A stretch of DNA of 38,514 nucleotides, from the NCBI GenBank assembly GCA_023392515.1, contig JAEVYX010000023.1, forward strand, positions 1 through 38,514. The letters are read 5' to 3'. The position numbers and the translations under genes were made by a program. The DNA comes from Bacillota bacterium (lineage in GTDB: Bacteria; Bacillota; Clostridia; Christensenellales; Aristaeellaceae). Under the pieces are notes generated by a model, which had not been told where the DNA came from, did not search any database, and saw only the letters and a program-made list of their open reading frames with translations. Of this stretch, positions 34,457-38,514 are shown in pieces. Every line of letters starts with the position of its first letter. The stretch's first letter is position 1.

Positions 34457-35368
34457 TCAACCCTTGATTGCCCCAATCATCACACCCTGCACAAAATACT
34501 TTTGTACAAAGGGGTATATGCACAGGATGGGAAGGGTGGCAAACATGACGCAGGCTGCCTTGAGCACCTCGGGGTTGGTCATCACGCCCACCGAGCCACC
34601 CTCCAGCTGGAAGGATTCTGACGCGGCAACCACCAGGTAATACAGTTTCAACTGCAAGGGGCGCAAGCTGACGTTTTGTTTGATGTAAAAAAGCGCATCC
34701 TGATAAGCATTCCACCGGCCAACCGCGAAAAACAGCGCGATGGTAGCTATGATAGGCTTGGAAAGGGGCACGACGATGCCGGACAAAATACGATACTGGC
34801 TGGCGCCGTCTATCAGGGCAGATTCCACCAGGCTGTCCGGAATGGAAGATGCAAAATAGTTTTTCATGATGAGCAGGTTATAGGCACTGAAAGCCAAGGG
34901 CAGAATCATGCTCCACCAGGTATCCAGCATTTTAAGGTTGCTCATAAGGAGATACTCGGGTATGATGCCTCCGGAAAAATACATGGTGAACATGCAAAGG
35001 AATGTAAGCGCCTTCCGCCCCACCAATTGCTTTCGGGACAGCACATATGCAGCGCAGATGGTGATGAATGTGCCAATCAACGTAAAAGAAACAGTTACCA
35101 CAACGGATACATACATTGACTTGAGGATGCTGGCATCGGAAAAAATTTTTTCATATGCTCCAAAGTTCAAACCCTTTGGAAGCAGCAGTACCTTATTGGC
35201 CACAACGTAGGCATCCTGACTGATGGATTTGGCAAAGACATGCACAAAGGGCAGCAGGCATAATAAGCTGAAAAGAATCAGGATCGCATAAAACAGTGCA
35301 TCGAAGGCCTTATCCTTGACGGTGCTTTTGCCAAGGCTCACATGGGTTTTTTCATCCATTTCCGTCAC
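34457..35368 (-). CDS. ABC permease, LplC type
   Basis: A 303-residue membrane protein with about six spans. The EAA loop appears as VESALIDGASQYRILSGIVV and the protein ends YPFVQKYFVQGVMIGAIKG, typical of LplC/YtcP permeases. The start is a GTG at 35368 four bases after GGGAGG, or an ATG three codons later (13 bases after it); neither spacing is ideal. It lies 16 bases after the LplB-type gene and should form the channel with it. No ATPase gene is nearby. Confidence 0.92.
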   Translation of the reverse strand: MTEMDEKTHVSLGKSTVKDKAFDALFYAILILFSLLCLLPFVHVFAKSISQDAYVVANKVLLLPKGLNFGAYEKIFSDASILKSMYVSVVVTVSFTLIGTFITICAAYVLSRKQLVGRKALTFLCMFTMYFSGGIIPEYLLMSNLKMLDTWWSMILPLAFSAYNLLIMKNYFASSIPDSLVESALIDGASQYRILSGIVVPLSKPIIATIALFFAVGRWNAYQDALFYIKQNVSLRPLQLKLYYLVVAASESFQLEGGSVGVMTNPEVLKAACVMFATLPILCIYPFVQKYFVQGVMIGAIKG

Positions 35369-35384
35369 GCCGCCTCCCTCTGTG

Positions 35385-36329
35385 CTAAATCAAGCCATCC
35401 TCACCCAAGCGCTTTGCCACAAAATCGGCCAGCAGCACCAGCGCTACCCCGATTACAGACTGAAACAGCCCCAAAGCGGTCGCGTCGCTGAATTTGCCGC
35501 TAATAATCCCCCAGCGGTAGACCAATACGGGAATGGTGGTGGTATACTGGGTCACCTTGGCATTGGCAAGGGCAAATACACGCTCAAAGGAGCCGCCCAT
35601 TACCTTGCCCAGGTTCATAATAAGCAGCACGACAATGGTGCTTCTAATGCAAGGAAGGGTTACATGCAGGCATCTTTTCCACCTGCCGGCGCCATCCACC
35701 GTTGCTGCCTCATATAATTCCGGATTGACGCTAGTAATGGCCGCAAGGTAAATGATGGTGCCCCAGCCCATGGATTGCCATACACCGATAGCCACATTGG
35801 TCGCAAGCCACTGAAGGTCCTCTTGTAAAAAGGGAATTTTCCTTCCGCCCAGGTTCTCAATCAGTGTGTTCACCACACCGCTGTTCAGGCTGAGCAGCTG
35901 GTAGGCTACCGCGCCAATAATAATCCAAGATAAAAAATGCGGCAGGTATAACAGGGTTTGGGAAGTTCTTTTGAAACGCCTGCTTTTGATTTCATTCAGG
36001 AGCAAGGCTAATATAATCGGCATGGGAAAGCTGAAAACCAGATCGAGAACATTTAATAGAAGTGTATTTCCCACCGCTTTTCCAAAATCCCGCTTGGCAA
36101 ACACCTTTGCAAAAATGTCGAAGCCAACCCATTGGCTGCCCGCAACCCCCTTTGCAACCTTGTAATCCTGAAAAGCAATCACCAAGCCGAAATAGGACCC
36201 ATACTTGAAAAGGAATACAAAAAGCATGGGAAGCAAGAGCAGTGAATAAAGCTGCCAATCTCTTTTGATGCAATACAGCTTTCCTCTTCGCCCGACCCGA
36301 AGATCCGGCGATTGCGTCTTTGCCTCCAC
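35385..36329 (-). CDS. ABC permease, LplB type
   Basis: A 314-residue membrane protein, first gene of the operon. The GTG at 36329 follows AAGGAGG by eight bases; the frame opens 17 codons earlier at another GTG without a ribosome site. Six spans are visible, from LYSLLLLPMLFVFLFKYG onward. The EAA loop starts at E207 (YEAATVDGAGRWKRCLHVTLP in part). It matches LplB/YtcQ-associated permeases for plant polysaccharide fragments. Confidence 0.92.
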   Translation of the reverse strand: MEAKTQSPDLRVGRRGKLYCIKRDWQLYSLLLLPMLFVFLFKYGSYFGLVIAFQDYKVAKGVAGSQWVGFDIFAKVFAKRDFGKAVGNTLLLNVLDLVFSFPMPIILALLLNEIKSRRFKRTSQTLLYLPHFLSWIIIGAVAYQLLSLNSGVVNTLIENLGGRKIPFLQEDLQWLATNVAIGVWQSMGWGTIIYLAAITSVNPELYEAATVDGAGRWKRCLHVTLPCIRSTIVVLLIMNLGKVMGGSFERVFALANAKVTQYTTTIPVLVYRWGIISGKFSDATALGLFQSVIGVALVLLADFVAKRLGEDGLI

Positions 36330-36403
36330 GCATTCGGCCTCCTTTTCAGTTATCGACTCCCTATATTTGGATTTTATCACAGGTCTTTGGGTGGCCGCAA
36401 AGC

Positions 36404-36432
36404 ATTATAGAATCAATATGATGCAATTCCGA
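36404..36432 (-). promoter_or_regulatory. Predicted activator-dependent promoter of the permease operon
   Basis: On the minus strand a perfect TATAAT (36409-36404) has a poor -35, TCGGAA, 17 bases upstream. A weak -35 suits a promoter that needs an activator. ATGCAAT occurs twice as a direct repeat (36421-36427 at the -35, and 36465-36471), 44 bases apart, which could be AraC-type half-sites. Confidence 0.4.
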
Positions 36433-36514
36433 CCATTTATTGTTGTTCGCTCAGCTTAATAGATATGCAATCTGGTCAATTTTTTTCAATTTTATTAGGT
36501 TTGACATTTGGGCA

Positions 36515-36541
36515 AACCGAAATTCATTTCACTTTTCGGTT
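36515..36541. promoter_or_regulatory. Inverted repeat near the AraC promoter, candidate operator
   Basis: AACCGAAA (36515-36522) and TTTCGGTT (36534-36541) are perfect 8-bp inverted repeats with an 11-base spacer. The right arm touches the -35 of the AraC-gene promoter. It may be an autoregulatory site for the AraC protein or a site for another regulator. Confidence 0.45.
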
Positions 36542-36568
36542 GAATTTACGTATTACTCAAATTATAAT
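36540..36568 (+). promoter_or_regulatory. Predicted promoter of the AraC-family gene
   Basis: TTGAAT (36540-36545), a 17-base spacer and TATAAT (36563-36568). The start would be near 36575, leaving about 27 bases before the ATG. A separate TTGACA at 36501 has no suitable -10. Confidence 0.6.
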
Positions 36569-36601
36569 GAAAGCAGTTGTGATGCGAGGGAGGTTCGGAA
36601 G

Positions 36602-37525
36602 ATGCCGCGGCCCAAGAGAACAATCATTGAATACCGCAGTTACGAGCTTCCCTCCGATTTTCCTATCTTGCTTTTATCCGGTGAGCGCTGGCACATTTCC
36701 GATATCAAATCTGGCCGGCTGCACTTTCACAATTGCCTGGAGGTTGGCGTGTGCCATTCCCAGAGCGGAACCATCGAATTTTACGATGAACCCTTTCCCT
36801 TTCAGGCAGGGGATGTGACCTGTATCGCGCGAAATGTGCCCCACACCACCTACAGTGCTCCCGGCCATGCCAGCCGGTGGACCTATCTGTTTTTTCAGCC
36901 TCATGAGCTGCTGCGCAGCTACTTTCAGGATTTGCTGCCCAGCAGCAGCCTTTTTACCGATATGCTCCAAAACTGCCATCAAATTTTGCGTTCAGCGGAA
37001 TATCCCCATGTCTACACGTTGGCCATCGCCATCATCCGGGAGCTGGAAGAGAAAAAGATGAATTATCAAATCAGCGTTCGTGGCTTGTGCCTGGCGCTGC
37101 TGATGGAATTCCTTCGCATTTTTGCCCTTGAAGGAATAAAGTCGGATACCAAGCACAGCGACTGTGCCATATCCATTGCACCTGCGCTGGACTATATTCA
37201 TATAAACTATATGTATGAGTTCCCTATCGAACATCTGGCAGATTTGTGCCATCTAAGCCCCACACATTTTCGGCGCACTTTTCACAGCATCATGGAAGTA
37301 AGCCCGCTCAAGTTCATTCATGCCACGCGGATCATGGAATCCTGTATTCTTTTGCGAAGCACGGAAGACTCTATCGCAGCCATCTCCGAACAGGTGGGTT
37401 ATGCTTCTGTCTCCAGCTATAACCGCCACTTTGCGCAAATGATTGGTTGTGCCCCTACCCAGTGGCGTAGGACCATGTCCCCCCTCATTAAGCCATCTAT
37501 CCTGGAATATAACGGATGGGTATAA
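36602..37525 (+). CDS. AraC-family transcriptional regulator
   Basis: A 307-residue regulator. The ATG at 36602 follows GGGAGG by eight bases and lies after the predicted promoter; the frame is open 54 codons further upstream, but that part overlaps the promoter. Residues about 30-120 form a cupin sugar-sensing domain (LHFHNCLEVGVCHSQSG, FPFQAGDVTCIARNVPHTTY). Residues about 196-292 contain two helix-turn-helix motifs (FPIEHLADLCHLSPTHFRRTF, in part, and SIAAISEQVGYASVSSYNRHF, in part) ending with CAPTQWRR. It is divergent from the permease-GH105-GH112-rha operon and most likely activates it in response to rhamnose or a rhamnosyl oligosaccharide. Confidence 0.93.
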   Translation: MPRPKRTIIEYRSYELPSDFPILLLSGERWHISDIKSGRLHFHNCLEVGVCHSQSGTIEFYDEPFPFQAGDVTCIARNVPHTTYSAPGHASRWTYLFFQPHELLRSYFQDLLPSSSLFTDMLQNCHQILRSAEYPHVYTLAIAIIRELEEKKMNYQISVRGLCLALLMEFLRIFALEGIKSDTKHSDCAISIAPALDYIHINYMYEFPIEHLADLCHLSPTHFRRTFHSIMEVSPLKFIHATRIMESCILLRSTEDSIAAISEQVGYASVSSYNRHFAQMIGCAPTQWRRTMSPLIKPSILEYNGWV

Positions 37526-37549
37526 ATACGCGATTGGAATCCTTTTATG

Positions 37550-37572
37550 AAAAAAAGCGCCAACACGGCGCT
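37550..37572 (-). terminator. Outward terminator at left end of the element
   Basis: On the minus strand AGCGCC and GGCGCT (37572-37567 with 37561-37556) close on GTGTT and are followed by at least six T residues. It would end transcripts of the MotB-like gene. Confidence 0.7.
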
Positions 37573-37790
37573 CAGGCTGTCAAAAAACCTCTGGGAGGTG
37601 TCGGAGGGGCCCCCCTCCGGCTGTAAATCCGAAGCCAGCGACATGTGCGGTGGCTTCGGAAGCCTTGCGCAGCAAGGTTTCCTTACACCCTTCACCGGCC
37701 GTGAGCTTGGCTCACAGGTGAAGGGTGCAGACTCGAAAAAGCGGCGTAGCCACTTTTTCGACACGCTGAGCACCAACGCGGCGCTTTTTC
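37551..37790. repeat. 240-bp multi-hairpin element with inverted terminal arms
   Basis: The two ends (37551-37587 and 37754-37790) are inverted copies of each other, sharing AAAAAGCGCC, GCTCAG and TGTC plus an A-tract. The interior holds successive stems: 37587-37599; 37602-37619 (CGGAGGGG with CCCCTCCG); 37629-37659 (CCGAAGCCA with TGGCTTCGG); 37658-37682 (11 bp, loop GCA); 37686-37727 (11 bp plus 6 bp); and 37734-37760 (CGAAAAAG with CTTTTTCG plus an inner stem). It fills the gap between two convergent genes. It may be a miniature mobile or REP-like intergenic element. A short open frame crossing it is not a gene. Confidence 0.75.
37769..37790 (+). terminator. Outward terminator at right end of the element
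   Basis: AGCACC (37769-37774) and GGCGCT (37780-37785) pair with one mismatch around AACGC and are followed by TTTTC. It would end transcripts of the AraC-family gene. Confidence 0.6.
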
Positions 37791-37806
37791 TCATGATGTA
37801 TACAAT

Positions 37807-38514
37807 TTAATACTCGGGCTTTTTCTGTGACAAGCGGATTTCCACCCGACGGTTTTGCTTTAAATATTCTTCCGTATAGCCGCCCACCGCATAAAGCTGG
37901 TTACAGGAGTACCCGGTCACCGAAAGCTTTTCCTGGGGCATATCACAATATTGTACCAGGTATTTTAGCACTGTCAGCGCCCGGTCGGAAGATAGTTCCC
38001 AGGAAAACAGGTTTGTCTTGCTTGGCGGATTATCGGAGAGTTTCGCCGTATGCCCGCTTATATCTATGGTGGAAATCAAGTCGTAAGAGTCCAGGATGAT
38101 TTCGCTTATGCTTTTCAAAATCGGATAAGCCGTTTCCTTTAAGGTTGGGGAATCCGGGAAGAAAAACACGCCTTCACGAAAACGCAGGTAAATAATATCA
38201 TCCTTTTTCTCTACAGTCACGTCACTTTCATACCCATATTCCTTTAACAGCTTGCTGATTCGAATAAATAATTCATTATACTCATCCATCAGCAGGATAA
38301 GATTATAATCCGGTTCCGGCGTAGGCGATGGTGTAGCCAGCAGCATAAATGAAGGCGTTGGTGTGGGTGTATCTGTAGGAGACGGTTCCGGCGTCTCGGT
38401 TGCATCCGGATCGGGCGTTTCTATAATCATCGCATCGATTTCGTTGGGAGGGGGCGTTGCCTGAACAACAATTGCCGGTGTTGCCCCCAAAAAGGTTTCA
38501 GAAAAGCTTGCCGT
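37807..38514 (-). CDS. MotB/OmpA-family peptidoglycan-binding protein, C-terminal part
   Basis: The frame is open to the window edge, so the N-terminus is missing and the start is not in view. The visible 235 residues begin with a linker rich in Thr, Pro, Glu and Asp (TPDPDATETPEPSPTDTPTP), then a helical stretch (LLMDEYNELFIRISKLLKEYG) and an OmpA-like domain (IIYLRFREGVFFFPDS, STIDISGHT, LSSDRALTVLKYLV, NRRVEIRLSQ). SWELSSDRA is the MotB-type signature. Such proteins anchor flagellar stators to peptidoglycan; the missing part should hold one membrane span. Whether it is a true MotB or another OmpA-domain cell-wall protein cannot be decided here. Confidence 0.82.
   Translation of the reverse strand, partial: TASFSETFLGATPAIVVQATPPPNEIDAMIIETPDPDATETPEPSPTDTPTPTPSFMLLATPSPTPEPDYNLILLMDEYNELFIRISKLLKEYGYESDVTVEKKDDIIYLRFREGVFFFPDSPTLKETAYPILKSISEIILDSYDLISTIDISGHTAKLSDNPPSKTNLFSWELSSDRALTVLKYLVQYCDMPQEKLSVTGYSCNQLYAVGGYTEEYLKQNRRVEIRLSQKKPEY

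Noticed and set aside
36440..36601. 54-residue N-terminal extension of the AraC-family regulator
   Set aside because: It overlaps the predicted promoter and inverted repeat and has no ribosome site; the ATG at 36602 has one.
37547..37810. An 87-codon frame across the hairpin element
   Set aside because: The frame is a by-product of the inverted arms and stems; no ribosome site and no protein-like conservation pattern.

Overview
The window looks like a chromosomal segment of an anaerobic, carbohydrate-degrading member of the class Clostridia. The grounds are strong GGAGG ribosome-binding sites, several TTG and GTG starts, consensus sigma-A promoters, many intrinsic terminators, clostridial small-protein and DUF families, and two binding-protein-dependent sugar importers encoded without their own ATPase. 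No rRNA, tRNA, CRISPR array, transposase or phage gene was seen. Two genes are cut by the window edges: a clostripain-type peptidase at the left and a MotB/OmpA-like protein at the right.

Left part (1-15.1 kb). After the C11 peptidase fragment and an uncharacterised discoidin-like protein comes a uronate-oligosaccharide locus. A LacI-family regulator is divergent from an operon encoding a sugar-binding protein, two MalF/MalG-type permeases, a heparinase II/III-like protein, a GH154 (DUF2264) protein and a GH88 unsaturated glucuronyl hydrolase. A convergent GH2 beta-galactosidase and an SGNH esterase-like hydrolase follow. The operon is best read as importing acidic oligosaccharides made outside the cell and trimming them in the cytoplasm; the parent polysaccharide cannot be named from sequence alone.

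Middle (15.1-25.4 kb). A DUF1836 regulator, a YgaP-like membrane protein and a small clostridial protein lead to a cyanophycin cluster transcribed iadA-cphB-cphA: isoaspartyl dipeptidase, cyanophycinase and cyanophycin synthetase. Making and fully recycling the nitrogen polymer is therefore encoded in one unit. Next come a stress-type SDR oxidoreductase, whose Shine-Dalgarno lies in a hairpin, and a membrane CHASE4-PAS-GGDEF-HD-GYP protein for cyclic-di-GMP turnover.

Right part (25.4-37.5 kb). A ten-gene minus-strand operon, with a divergent AraC-type regulator, encodes two Lpl-type permeases, a large binding protein, a GH105 unsaturated uronyl hydrolase, a GH112 phosphorylase and rhaM-rhaB-rhaA-rhaD. 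With rhamnose genes beside it, the GH112 enzyme is most likely a D-galactosyl-beta-1,4-L-rhamnose phosphorylase. The operon then reads as a pathway for branched rhamnogalacturonan-I fragments: import, removal of the unsaturated uronate, phosphorolysis of Gal-Rha, and catabolism of rhamnose to DHAP and lactaldehyde.

Between the AraC gene and the MotB-like gene lies a 240-bp element of consecutive hairpins with inverted terminal arms and outward-facing terminators. It is the most unusual non-coding structure in the window.
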